Below, piece by piece: positions 1 to 6,864 of a stretch of 21,194 nucleotides of DNA. Each line of letters opens with the position of its first letter. Position 1 is the stretch's first letter. The notes beneath the pieces were generated by a model. The model did no database searches and was not told where the DNA came from. It saw nothing but the letters and a program-made list of their open reading frames with translations. The translations under genes were made by a program, and so were the position numbers. The DNA is from UBA1181 sp963654355. Lineage in GTDB: Bacteria > Bacteroidota > Bacteroidia > Bacteroidales > Paludibacteraceae. The DNA lies in the NCBI GenBank assembly GCA_963654355.1, contig CAVKBM010000032.1, positions 1-21,194 of the forward strand. The letters are read 5' to 3'.

Positions 1-465
1 GATCAAGAGCAAGTGGAGAAGGATGTAGAAATCAACAGACGTAACATCATGATGGTGCTGATTAACAGTAGCGACCTTTTGATGGTTAATGGAGAGGTTT
101 TGCCGGTAAGCAGATTGAAGGATAAAGCGAAAGAATTTATTGCTAATCCTAATAACAGCGTGAACTTGCCAGCAAAGAAATTAGAGAATGTTCCTTTCTT
201 TGGTAACATTGAAATTACTAAGGATCATGTTATCTCTTTACAGAATGACCGTGGTACTTCGTACCAGGCATACATTGATGTTCAGAATGAACTGATGCGT
301 GCTTACAACGAGTTGCGTGAAGATTTAGCACGGCAAAAGTTTGGTGTTTCTTTCTCTGAGTTGGATGAAGATAGACAGCAGGCTATTCAGCAAATTTATC
401 CTCAACGAATTTCAGAGGCAGAGCCTAAGGATTATTCTAAACTAAGTCAGGGAGGAGTGCAATAA
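1..465 (+). CDS. exbD: ExbD/TolR family biopolymer transporter, 5' end cut off by window
   Basis: The frame is open from base 1, so the true start and the N-terminal membrane anchor lie outside the window; a GTG at 13 is only an internal codon. The visible 154 residues are the periplasmic part of an ExbD-like protein: a beta-alpha region including 'MVLINSSDLLMVNGEVLPV', then a helix-rich tail (QNELMRAYNELRED) and a polar end. ExbD works with ExbB in the inner membrane to couple proton flow to TonB, which energises outer-membrane receptors. The stop overlaps the next start by one base (TAATG at 463-467), so the two exbD copies are translationally coupled. Paired exbD genes behind exbB are usual in Bacteroidota, which suggests exbB just upstream. 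Family assignment rests partly on the clear ExbD downstream. Confidence 0.8.
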   Translation, partial: DQEQVEKDVEINRRNIMMVLINSSDLLMVNGEVLPVSRLKDKAKEFIANPNNSVNLPAKKLENVPFFGNIEITKDHVISLQNDRGTSYQAYIDVQNELMRAYNELREDLARQKFGVSFSELDEDRQQAIQQIYPQRISEAEPKDYSKLSQGGVQ

Positions 466-941
466 TGGCAACATTTAGAAAAAAAGGCGGAAAGAGGCTT
501 CCCGCGATTAGTACGGCATCTTTGCCTGATATTATCTTCATGTTGTTGTTCTTCTTTATGACGACTACTTCAATGAAGGAGGTTACCTTGATGGTAGACC
601 AAAAAGTTCCTCAGGCAACAGAGCTTCAAAAATTGGAAAAAAAATCCCTTGTAAAGTACATTTACATTGGTACTCCGAAGAGGGAGTATAAGAAAGCATA
701 CGGAGTTGAGTCTCGTATTCAATTGGATGATGCTTTTGCAAATGACCCTTCTGAGGTTCAGACTTATATTGCAGCTAAACGAGCTGCAATGAAGGAGGAA
801 GACCAAGCTTTCATGATTGTTTCACTTAAGGTTGACAAAGATACTAAAATGGGTATCGTTACGGATGTGAAGCAAGCTTTGAGAAATGCTTACGCACTTA
901 AGATTAATTATACGGCTACTCAAAGAGCTAACCACTATTAG
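465..941 (+). CDS. exbD: ExbD/TolR family biopolymer transporter, second copy
   Basis: This is a 158-residue protein with the ExbD plan: a short basic cytoplasmic N-terminus (residues 1-13), one membrane helix (about 20-37, LPDIIFMLLFFFMTTTS) and a periplasmic domain. Asp22 in 'SLPDIIF' sits where ExbD/TolR proteins carry the membrane aspartate needed for proton-driven function. The C-terminal 'MGIVTDVKQALRNAYALKINYTA' resembles the last helix and strand of ExbD domains. The length is close to the usual 140-160 residues. The ATG overlaps the previous stop by one base, and a purine-rich GGGAGGAG lies just upstream inside the first exbD. A hairpin follows 16 bases after the stop, so this is the last gene of its operon. 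It presumably forms a mixed ExbD complex with the upstream copy. Confidence 0.9.
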   Translation: MATFRKKGGKRLPAISTASLPDIIFMLLFFFMTTTSMKEVTLMVDQKVPQATELQKLEKKSLVKYIYIGTPKREYKKAYGVESRIQLDDAFANDPSEVQTYIAAKRAAMKEEDQAFMIVSLKVDKDTKMGIVTDVKQALRNAYALKINYTATQRANHY

Positions 942-957
942 TCTTTTGTTGATATAA

Positions 958-997
958 GAAAAGAGGAGATTCCGATTATTTGGTGTCTCCTCTTTTC
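958..997 (+). terminator. Intrinsic terminator-like hairpin after exbD
   Basis: A perfect 12-bp stem pairs 958-969 (GAAAAGAGGAGA) with 986-997 (TCTCCTCTTTTC), with a 16-base loop. The A-run and T-run are inside the stem, so it could work in both directions. It separates the exbD operon from ridA, but ends only 27 bases before the ridA start codon. Confidence 0.75.
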
Positions 998-1024
998 AGT
1001 TATTTGAATAATAAATTATTTAAT

Positions 1025-1405
1025 ATGAAAAGAGTAATTTCTACGAAAAGTGCGCCTGCTGCAATCGGTCCTTACAGTCAGGCTGTTTCAGTAAATGGAT
1101 TTTTGTTTACGTCGGGTCAGATTGGTATTGTTCCGTCTACAGGAAACTTTGCAGGAGACGATATTACATCACAAACGAAGCAGGTGATGGAAAATCTGAA
1201 AAATATATTAGCGGAGGCAGGTTTGACTTTCTCGAACATAGTAAAGACCACAGTTTTTATAAAGGATATGGAGGATTTTGCCACGGTCAACGCTATTTAC
1301 GCAGAATATTTTAATGAGGAAGCTCCTGCGCGTTCATGTGTTGCAGTTTCTGCTCTTCCTAAGGGAGCATTGATAGAGATAGAAATGATAGCGTTTGTTG
1401 ATTGA
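1025..1405 (+). CDS. ridA: RidA family reactive enamine/imine deaminase
   Basis: A 126-residue protein of normal length for the RidA/YjgF family. RidA hydrolyses reactive enamine/imine intermediates released by PLP enzymes such as threonine dehydratase, protecting other PLP enzymes in the cytoplasm. Conserved marks are GPYSQA (15-20), SGQIG (30-34), the arginine in 'PARSCVAVSALPKGALIEIE' (Arg103, equivalent to the substrate-carboxylate-binding Arg105 of the E. coli protein) and Glu118. I place the start at the ATG at 1025 because MKRVIST is the usual family N-terminus. An in-frame extension back to about 980 would begin inside the upstream hairpin and has no family support. It stands alone between a hairpin and the next gene's candidate promoter. 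Confidence 0.95.
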   Translation: MKRVISTKSAPAAIGPYSQAVSVNGFLFTSGQIGIVPSTGNFAGDDITSQTKQVMENLKNILAEAGLTFSNIVKTTVFIKDMEDFATVNAIYAEYFNEEAPARSCVAVSALPKGALIEIEMIAFVD

Positions 1406-1428
1406 TTTCTTTGATTAAGATTATATAC

Positions 1429-1459
1429 TTCGTGAATTTTTAAATAAAATATAAATTTG
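1429..1459 (+). promoter_or_regulatory. Candidate Bacteroidota promoter for the Usp gene
   Basis: TAAATTTG at 1452-1459 fits the Bacteroidota -7 consensus TAnnTTTG. Nineteen bases upstream is TTCG (1429-1432), one mismatch from the -33 TTTG. Transcription would begin around 1466, giving a leader of about 40 bases to the ATG at 1506. The region is AT-rich, so a chance match is possible. Confidence 0.45.
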
Positions 1460-1505
1460 TAAAGAAAGATAATTCAAATTTTCTCTACAATTAAAAGATT
1501 TAGGT

Positions 1506-2612
1506 ATGGGAGATACGTTAGTAACCGTTGCGACACATACATACGAGAAAGCGCAAGTGCTTCGTTCTGTTTTGGAAATTCATGGAATAGAAGTGTTTAT
1601 GCAGGAGGTGAATCCGTTACTTCCTGCTATGTCGTTAGGAATACAAGTTCGTATTCGTCAGAGTGATTTGGATAAGGCGTTGGCTATCATTGAAAATATG
1701 AAAAATGAGGAAGCAATGAAAAAGGCTGTGGATGAAAAAGATATGCTATTGCTTCCTGTTGATTTTTCAGAATATTCAATCAAATTATGTGAGTTTGGTT
1801 TTGAATTGGCTAAAATGTTGGATTTGAAAATTGTTTTATTGCACACCTATTCAGTGGAAAAGACGGTGATGTCGACTCTGACGGATGCTTATACAACAAA
1901 AAAAGATGAAGAAAAAAGAAGGAAAGCCGAGGAAGAGAGTGCAGAAAAGATGAACCTTTTGAAGAAGGTTTTGGAGGAAAAGATAATTGCAGGAGTATTA
2001 CCGCGCATAGAATATAGGAGTGTTATTAGAGAAGGAATTCCAGAGGAGATGATCCTCGAGTTTTCGGAAATGATGAGTCCGTACGCTATTGTAATGGGGA
2101 CTCGTGGAAGCAGTCAGAAGGATTTAGACATAATAGGAAGTGTTACGGCGGAGGTGATGGAACGATCTACAGTTCCAGTTTTCACTGTTCCAGAACGACA
2201 ACATTTTTTGAACTTAGCGAATGTGAAAAATATAGCATGTTCCACTAATTTTGGAGATGGTGATTTGACGATTTATAGCATATTGCTTAAGGTGATAAGT
2301 AAAGTAGCACAACCAAATCTAAGGATACATTTTATTCATCATGATGAAGAAGAAGATCGTTGGGCGGACATCAAATTAAGAGGTATGAAAGATTATTTTT
2401 TGTCATACTATCCCAATTTGATGATTGAAAGTCATTTGTTAAAAGGAAATGATATTTTAACAGCGTACGATGAGTTTGTTAGGATAAATTCAATAGATGT
2501 ATTGTCGTTGATCACGCATCGTAGAAATCTATTGAAAAGAATGTTTAAACCGAGTATGGCGCGTAAAATTGTATTTCACACAAATACACCGATGATGGTG
2601 TTTCATGAATGA
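1506..2612 (+). CDS. Universal stress protein with N-terminal DUF2007 domain and degenerate second Usp domain
   Basis: A 368-residue cytoplasmic protein in three parts. Residues 3-65 look like a DUF2007 domain (VTVATHTYEKAQVLRSVLE... then GIQVRIRQSDLDKALAII), a small alpha/beta module thought to act in signalling. Residues 79-229 are a UspA fold starting LLLPVDFSEYS and ending with the nucleotide motif G-2x-G-9x-G-S (Gly198, Gly201, Gly211), so this half should bind ATP. Residues 236-368 look like a second Usp domain (VKNIACSTNF..., ending TPMMVFHE) whose motif region reads 'LITHRRNLLKRMFKPS' and lacks those glycines. A highly charged helix lies at about 132-160. Tandem Usp proteins with one inactive half are known. 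The next gene begins 51 bases on and may be cotranscribed. Specific function unknown. Confidence 0.85.
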   Translation: MGDTLVTVATHTYEKAQVLRSVLEIHGIEVFMQEVNPLLPAMSLGIQVRIRQSDLDKALAIIENMKNEEAMKKAVDEKDMLLLPVDFSEYSIKLCEFGFELAKMLDLKIVLLHTYSVEKTVMSTLTDAYTTKKDEEKRRKAEEESAEKMNLLKKVLEEKIIAGVLPRIEYRSVIREGIPEEMILEFSEMMSPYAIVMGTRGSSQKDLDIIGSVTAEVMERSTVPVFTVPERQHFLNLANVKNIACSTNFGDGDLTIYSILLKVISKVAQPNLRIHFIHHDEEEDRWADIKLRGMKDYFLSYYPNLMIESHLLKGNDILTAYDEFVRINSIDVLSLITHRRNLLKRMFKPSMARKIVFHTNTPMMVFHE

Positions 2613-2663
2613 TTACAATTTGGAGAATTAGAAAAAAAAGAGGAGACTGAAAGTTGAAGGAAG

Positions 2664-3659
2664 ATGATGAATTTTAGAAGGTTTATAGAAAAATATAATG
2701 CAATAACAATAATATTAAGTTTATTTTTTTCTTCTGTTTTTTGCGATTGTTCAGCAGAAGATGTATATTCGCAGAGTATCTCAGTGTATGCTGATACTGT
2801 GCGTCCGCATTATTACACACCGCAGATTCCTCAGTCTTTTACAGTGTTCGGTGAATATGTTGATTTGACTAATTATTACCTTAGGGAAAGGTTTGATCGG
2901 GAGTTGATGAGCTTTTGCTACTGGCATTCGCAGGTTTTGTTGATTATAAAACGCGCAAATAAGTTTTTTCCTATCATTGAGCCTATACTGAAAGAAGAGG
3001 GAGTCCCGGATGATTTTAAGTATTTGGCGGTTATTGAAAGTAGTCTAGACCAAAGGGCTTTGTCTCCGGCGAAAGCCGCTGGAATTTGGCAGATATTGGC
3101 AACGACGGGGCAGGAGAATGGTTTAATTGTCAATGAAGACGTAGATGAACGCTATAATTTAGAGAAAGCGACGGTTGTTGCGTGTAGATATTTGAGGCGT
3201 ACATACGAATTAACAGGCAGTTGGGCGTTGGCGGCTGCGTCGTATAACTCGGGGAGAGCAAGAGTTCTCAAGCAGATGGAGGTGCAACAGACTAGTGATT
3301 ATTTAGATATGTTGTTTGGAGAGGAGACTAATCGGTATGTTTTTCGAATAATGATGGCAAAGTTTGTGATGGAACATCCGCAAGACTTTGGTTTCATTAT
3401 GAAAAAAGAAGATTTATATCGTAAGGTTGAGTCGGATAAGGTTAGGGTTGATACAACGATAAATAATCTGACGAGTTTTGCCAAAGAATACGGCGTCAGT
3501 TATATGTTGTTGAAAGATGCTAATCCATGGTTAAGATCTAACAAGTTAGGAAACAAGGAACGTAAGGAATTTTTAATAGATATGCCTAAGTGTGAATCTT
3601 TGAGGTATGATGCTGAAAAAATCCAAGTTTCAAATGAAAATTGGATTATAAATCCTTGA
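2664..3659 (+). CDS. Lytic transglycosylase, SLT/MltD-like, exported
   Basis: A 331-residue protein that should cleave peptidoglycan between MurNAc and GlcNAc with formation of 1,6-anhydro ends. The SLT domain spans about 98-240: catalytic Glu125 in 'LAVIESSLDQRALSPAKAAGIWQ', then the AAASYNSG motif (190-197). Residues 1-30 form a hydrophobic export signal (ITIILSLFFSSVFCDCSA); two cysteines lie at its end but there is no convincing lipobox. Residues 255-310 (KVRVDTTINNLTSFAKEYGVSYMLLKDANPWL...) resemble a degenerate LysM-like wall-binding module. The start is the first of two adjacent ATGs (2664 and 2667); either is possible. It follows the Usp gene by 51 bases on the same strand. MltD-type enzymes usually have clear C-terminal LysM repeats, which are weak here. 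Confidence 0.88.
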   Translation: MMNFRRFIEKYNAITIILSLFFSSVFCDCSAEDVYSQSISVYADTVRPHYYTPQIPQSFTVFGEYVDLTNYYLRERFDRELMSFCYWHSQVLLIIKRANKFFPIIEPILKEEGVPDDFKYLAVIESSLDQRALSPAKAAGIWQILATTGQENGLIVNEDVDERYNLEKATVVACRYLRRTYELTGSWALAAASYNSGRARVLKQMEVQQTSDYLDMLFGEETNRYVFRIMMAKFVMEHPQDFGFIMKKEDLYRKVESDKVRVDTTINNLTSFAKEYGVSYMLLKDANPWLRSNKLGNKERKEFLIDMPKCESLRYDAEKIQVSNENWIINP

Positions 3660-3722
3660 TAAATTCTTGTCAAACTTTTAATTTCGCTATCAGTACTATG
3701 GTGAGGTAAAGAATTATTGGAT

Positions 3723-4196
3723 ATGAATAGATTTATAAAATATTTGCTAATGCTGGGGATGCTTTGGGGAGTAACTGCAGCCTCTGCTCAAAATGCTAAT
3801 TTTCGTTCTTTTAGAGAGACTAAGGGAGCGGTGACGAACAAGTCGAAGGGAGTTTATGTTTGGGGTGCTTGGCAACAGAGTTCTACATTGTTTTCGTTAG
3901 ATGTGGCCAAGAAACTTATTACTGTAAATGATCAACTCACAAAGAAAGTAACGAAGTTTGAAATTTTTGATAAACCTGATAAGTGGGTTGTCAAGAAAGA
4001 TTACAAGTACATCAACTTTGAGTGTATGGAAAAGAGTTCGTTGGAAAAGTTCTACGTTCGACTTTATGAGTATGACTCGGGTGAGTATCGTATAACAGTG
4101 ATGTCTCCAACAGATGCGATACGTTATTCTGTCGTTTATGTTCAGGATGAGGATTCTCAGGATGTTGACTATGATGAAGTAGCGTCTGAGAATTAG
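3723..4196 (+). CDS. Small exported protein of unknown function
   Basis: I do not recognise this 157-residue protein. Residues 1-22 form a clear Sec signal peptide (basic MNRFIK, hydrophobic YLLMLGMLWGVTA, cleavage predicted after ASA), so the mature protein is periplasmic or outer-membrane associated. The mature part is rich in beta-prone stretches (VYVWGAW, YRITVMSPTDAIRYSVVYV) and contains one cysteine (Cys101). It ends with a very acidic tail (141-157, DEDSQDVDYDEVASEN). The start is the ATG at 3723, which gives a normal signal peptide; an in-frame TTG two codons earlier adds nothing. It lies 63 bases after the transglycosylase and is followed by a hairpin, so it may be the last gene of that transcript. 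Confidence 0.8.
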   Translation: MNRFIKYLLMLGMLWGVTAASAQNANFRSFRETKGAVTNKSKGVYVWGAWQQSSTLFSLDVAKKLITVNDQLTKKVTKFEIFDKPDKWVVKKDYKYINFECMEKSSLEKFYVRLYEYDSGEYRITVMSPTDAIRYSVVYVQDEDSQDVDYDEVASEN

Positions 4197-4221
4197 AAAT
4201 TATTATAAGGTAAAATAAAAA

Positions 4222-4248
4222 GGAAATGGAGGCTTTGTCTCCATTTCC
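4222..4248 (+). terminator. Intrinsic terminator-like hairpin
   Basis: A perfect 10-bp stem pairs 4222-4231 (GGAAATGGAG) with 4239-4248 (CTCCATTTCC), with a 7-base loop. A moderately T-rich stretch (ATTTCTTGTTTA) follows. It comes 25 bases after the preceding stop and ends 18 bases before the next start codon. Confidence 0.75.
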
Positions 4249-4266
4249 ATTTCTTGTTTATATAGC

Positions 4267-4578
4267 ATGAATGGAAAAATAAAAATTGTATTTCAATGGA
4301 TCCGAAAAATTTGTATGAACAAGTATCTGCTTACTTGTTTGATTGCAGTAATCTACCTTACCTTCTTTGATTCTAATACGATTATAGATTATTATACACT
4401 TTGTAGAGAAGAAAAAAAAATAAAACGAGAGATTTCTCACTATGAAAAATTGAGCAGAGACAGTAGGGAGCAAATGTCGCAGTTAAAAACAGATAAAGAC
4501 AGTTTGGAGAAATTTGCCAGAGAACAGTTTTTGATGAAGCGAACTAATGAGGATATATTTCTTTTGAACGAGGAATAG
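4267..4578 (+). CDS. Septum formation initiator family protein (DivIC/FtsB-like)
   Basis: A 103-residue bitopic membrane protein with the DivIC/FtsB layout: short cytoplasmic segment (1-18), one membrane helix (about 19-34, KYLLTCLIAVIYLTFF), a coiled coil (about 45-78, REEKKIKREISHYEKL...) and a short conserved end (LEKFAREQFLMKRTNEDIFLL, 80-100). Such proteins bind FtsL/FtsQ partners in the divisome and help switch on septal wall synthesis. The 'FFD.N' after the helix and 'LEKFARE' are typical of Bacteroidota members as I recall them. An internal ATG at 4315 (MNKYLLTC) is a less likely alternative start. Its start lies 18 bases after a hairpin, so it must either have a promoter in that gap or rely on read-through. 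Confidence 0.88.
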   Translation: MNGKIKIVFQWIRKICMNKYLLTCLIAVIYLTFFDSNTIIDYYTLCREEKKIKREISHYEKLSRDSREQMSQLKTDKDSLEKFAREQFLMKRTNEDIFLLNEE

Positions 4579-4610
4579 GAAGAATTCTAAAAAATTAGTT
4601 GTTTAAGGGG

Positions 4611-4651
4611 TTTTCCTTTGAATTGTAAAACATTGAAAGGAAGAATTTTTT
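4611..4651 (+). terminator. Terminator after the DivIC/FtsB-like gene
   Basis: TTCCTTT (4613-4619) pairs with AAAGGAA (4636-4642); after one G-G mismatch the stem continues AAT/ATT (4621-4623 with 4632-4634) around an 8-base loop. A run of six T (4646-4651) follows on the plus strand. The hydrolase stop codon on the other strand lies within this T-run, so the convergent genes are packed end to end. Confidence 0.6.
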
Positions 4652-5429
4652 ATTTTAATTCAGTTACAATACCATTTTCTATTGAGATAGAGAGTCCATC
4701 GTATGCGAGATGGACGTGAGGAGGCAATTTTTTTTCAACTACGGCGTGTAAACCAATGTCGTGGCACATGTGAACGAAATAGGTTTCTTTTGGTTTCACA
4801 CGATTTACTATGGATAGTGCCTCTGCAACATTAGCGTGAGAGAAATGTTCCATCCAACGAAGAGCATCGATAATGAGGACGTCCAATCCTTCTAATTTGT
4901 ATATCTCATCTTCGTCAATTGTTTTGAAATCGGTTATATAAGCTAAGTTTTCTATACGATAGCCAAAAGTAGGAAGTTTATAGTGCCAAATAGCAACTGG
5001 TGTAATTGTAATGTTATCAATGTCAAAAGGTTTATTCTCAATCGTAAGTACCTCTATCTTTGGAATTCCTTTGTAGTTGTTGTTGAAGCAATATGCGAAC
5101 ATTTTGTGTATGGCTGCACTAGTACCTTCGTTAGCGTAGATGCGCACGTTGCCGAATGGACGAAGATCGTCTATTCCCAAAATATGGTCAACGTGAAGGT
5201 GAGTTAATAGTACAGCATCCACCTTGTTTAGATTACAGCGAAGAGCCTGTTGACGGAAATCAGGGCCACAATCTAAAAGAATGTTTTTGCCTTCTATTTG
5301 TAATAAGGAAGAACATCTTAGTCTTTTATCTTTAGGGTCGGTGGAGCGGCAAACTAAGCAATTGCAACCAATGTAGGGAACTCCAGTTGAAGTGCCTGTG
5401 CCTAAGAATGTTAGTTTCAAATTTTTCAT
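4650..5429 (-). CDS. MBL-fold metallohydrolase, PhnP-like phosphodiesterase family
   Basis: A 259-residue metallo-beta-lactamase-fold hydrolase. It opens MKNLKLTFLGTGTSTGVP. A cysteine group, GCNCLVC (21-27), matches the structural zinc site seen in PhnP-type proteins. The metal-binding HLHVDH lies at 77-82, the metal aspartate in 'AYITDF' (Asp167) and late histidines in 'YFVHMCHD' (217-224). PhnP hydrolyses cyclic phosphodiesters, including phosphoribosyl 1,2-cyclic phosphate. I see no phn genes nearby, so the natural substrate is open. The ATG at 5429 is chosen over an in-frame extension to 5477 because it gives the family N-terminus, and because a -7 box at 5482-5475 would put transcription start inside the extension. 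The gene is separated from the upstream SpoIID-like gene by 98 bases. Confidence 0.9.
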   Translation of the reverse strand: MKNLKLTFLGTGTSTGVPYIGCNCLVCRSTDPKDKRLRCSSLLQIEGKNILLDCGPDFRQQALRCNLNKVDAVLLTHLHVDHILGIDDLRPFGNVRIYANEGTSAAIHKMFAYCFNNNYKGIPKIEVLTIENKPFDIDNITITPVAIWHYKLPTFGYRIENLAYITDFKTIDEDEIYKLEGLDVLIIDALRWMEHFSHANVAEALSIVNRVKPKETYFVHMCHDIGLHAVVEKKLPPHVHLAYDGLSISIENGIVTELK

Positions 5430-5474
5430 TCTCTGTATATTGTGGGTGTCAGTTGAATTAGCCTTGCAATCGTG

Positions 5475-5482
5475 CAAAGATA
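5475..5482 (-). promoter_or_regulatory. Candidate -7 box for the MBL-fold hydrolase gene
   Basis: The minus strand reads TATCTTTG, a full match to TAnnTTTG, about 46 bases before the ATG at 5429. I see no good -33 TTTG at 19-21 bases upstream, so the site is tentative. The 98-base gap here is much larger than elsewhere in the cluster, which fits a separate promoter. Confidence 0.4.
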
Positions 5483-5527
5483 AGAATTTGAGATAAAGAT
5501 TATACTTCTTTAAACAAGTTTGAATTG

Positions 5528-6862
5528 TTAATCTTTTTCATATAAAGCCTCAATGGAAGAGTTTGGATAGTAGTGTGCTAAGATGGTGCGATAGTCAATA
5601 CCGAGGTGCGCCATCATTGCAGCTCCGATTTGGCATAGTCCGACGCCATGTCCCCAACCTGCACCTCTGAGGGTGTATGAGCATTGTCCGTTTGATACTT
5701 TTTTTTCTACGATAAAAGCAGAACTGTATAAGTGGCTTTTTGAGAGCCATTTTCGTATTTCTAATTCTTTTCCGACAATCATTGTCTTTTTTTCTCCAAC
5801 AATTTTTAATTCAATGATTCTTCCTGATGCGCCACGTTTTATTGGAATTAGATTGGTAATTAGACCAAAGTCTATATGAGATTTTTCTTTGACTATTTTT
5901 GACAGTTCTTCTTGTGTGTAGCAGATAGTCCAACGGAAAAAATCAGGTGTTTCTTGGTCGTAGTTATTGAGAACTTGAGAAAGAACTATTTTATCCCTTG
6001 TGTTACAGTAGGCTTTGGGATTGCTTAGGATCCACTCTCTGGCTACCGATTCCTCGTCTAAATTAGAAATGTCAATGTCTTCTCCGTCTGCAATGGGAAC
6101 GAGGTAAGGGTGTGGATTCGTTGTATCCCAGCAATTTTCGAAGTACTCGGTGGCTCCACCGCAGGATTTATAGAAGCGGGCATCGCAAATTTCGTTGTTA
6201 AAGGAGAGTATTAGACCGTGGGTAGAGGCGATGGCTTGTTTTACAGCTTCAGTGTTTGCTTTGGTGCAACCTTGGTATCGTTGGCAGTGATCGTCTGCGC
6301 AGACATCAAAGTGGTCATGGTCTTGTTGGTCGTACCAACGGATAAGACGTTGAGTGCCGTCTTCCGTAATATCAGAGAATGAAGTGCTTGGAAGTTTTTT
6401 TTTCTTGTTTGCTAATTTGTTTAGCAGCCAGCTTCGGGAGATGATGGCATGCGCCTTTAGTAGTTCTAAATCAGAAGTGGCGTTCATCTCGGAAGAAATT
6501 ACGCTTGTGAGGTAATCTTCAACGTGAATAATGTTAATGGCTTGTATTTTATCATTTAAAACAATAAATTTAATCGCGCCTTTAAACTGTTGATTTTCTT
6601 GTCTTTGCCAATGAAAATTGATTCCGATAGTAACTTTTTTTAATTCAAAAGTATTGTTGTCTGACAAAGGAATAAAAGTAAGAGTGTCATAGGCAATAGA
6701 ATTAAATAATATTTTTCCATTGCTTAAAGAGACTGAAAAGTTGCCGTTTAAAGTACATTCTGAGTTCTCTATGCTATAGTTGCCTATGAATGAGAAATCT
6801 ATTACATTTTCTTTCATAATGCCAACTTCAACGGTTGGCTCTGAGTCATATTTTTTTAACAT
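5528..6862 (-). CDS. SpoIID/LytB domain protein
   Basis: A 444-residue protein with the SpoIID/LytB fold, whose best-known member SpoIID is a lytic transglycosylase acting on glycan strands without stem peptides. Characteristic stretches are VEDYLTSVISSEM (114-126, with the catalytic-type Glu125), LKAHAIISRSW (135-145), 'CQRYQG' (193-198), RFYKSCGG (229-236) and 'GWGHGVGLCQIGA' (402-414), ending in HYYPNS. Residues 10-110 form a Bacteroidota-type N-terminal region (VEVGIMKE... TIGINFHW). There is no signal peptide or membrane helix, so how it would reach the wall is unclear. Members I recall from other Bacteroidota also begin this way. Only two bases separate it from the upstream CPBP gene, so they are cotranscribed. 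The organism is not expected to sporulate. Confidence 0.92.
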   Translation of the reverse strand: MLKKYDSEPTVEVGIMKENVIDFSFIGNYSIENSECTLNGNFSVSLSNGKILFNSIAYDTLTFIPLSDNNTFELKKVTIGINFHWQRQENQQFKGAIKFIVLNDKIQAINIIHVEDYLTSVISSEMNATSDLELLKAHAIISRSWLLNKLANKKKKLPSTSFSDITEDGTQRLIRWYDQQDHDHFDVCADDHCQRYQGCTKANTEAVKQAIASTHGLILSFNNEICDARFYKSCGGATEYFENCWDTTNPHPYLVPIADGEDIDISNLDEESVAREWILSNPKAYCNTRDKIVLSQVLNNYDQETPDFFRWTICYTQEELSKIVKEKSHIDFGLITNLIPIKRGASGRIIELKIVGEKKTMIVGKELEIRKWLSKSHLYSSAFIVEKKVSNGQCSYTLRGAGWGHGVGLCQIGAAMMAHLGIDYRTILAHYYPNSSIEALYEKD

Positions 6863-6864
6863 GA

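Noticed and set aside
980..1024. In-frame N-terminal extension of RidA upstream of the ATG at 1025
   Set aside because: It would start inside the terminator hairpin and the extra residues do not fit the RidA family N-terminus.
2664..2760. Lipoprotein signal in the lytic transglycosylase because of cysteines at 27 and 29
   Set aside because: The residues before Cys27 (SVF) and Cys29 (CD) do not form a lipobox; an ordinary export signal is more likely.
5430..5477. Longer N-terminus for the MBL-fold hydrolase starting at 5477
   Set aside because: The extra 16 residues are not family-like, and the -7 box at 5482-5475 would place transcription start inside them.
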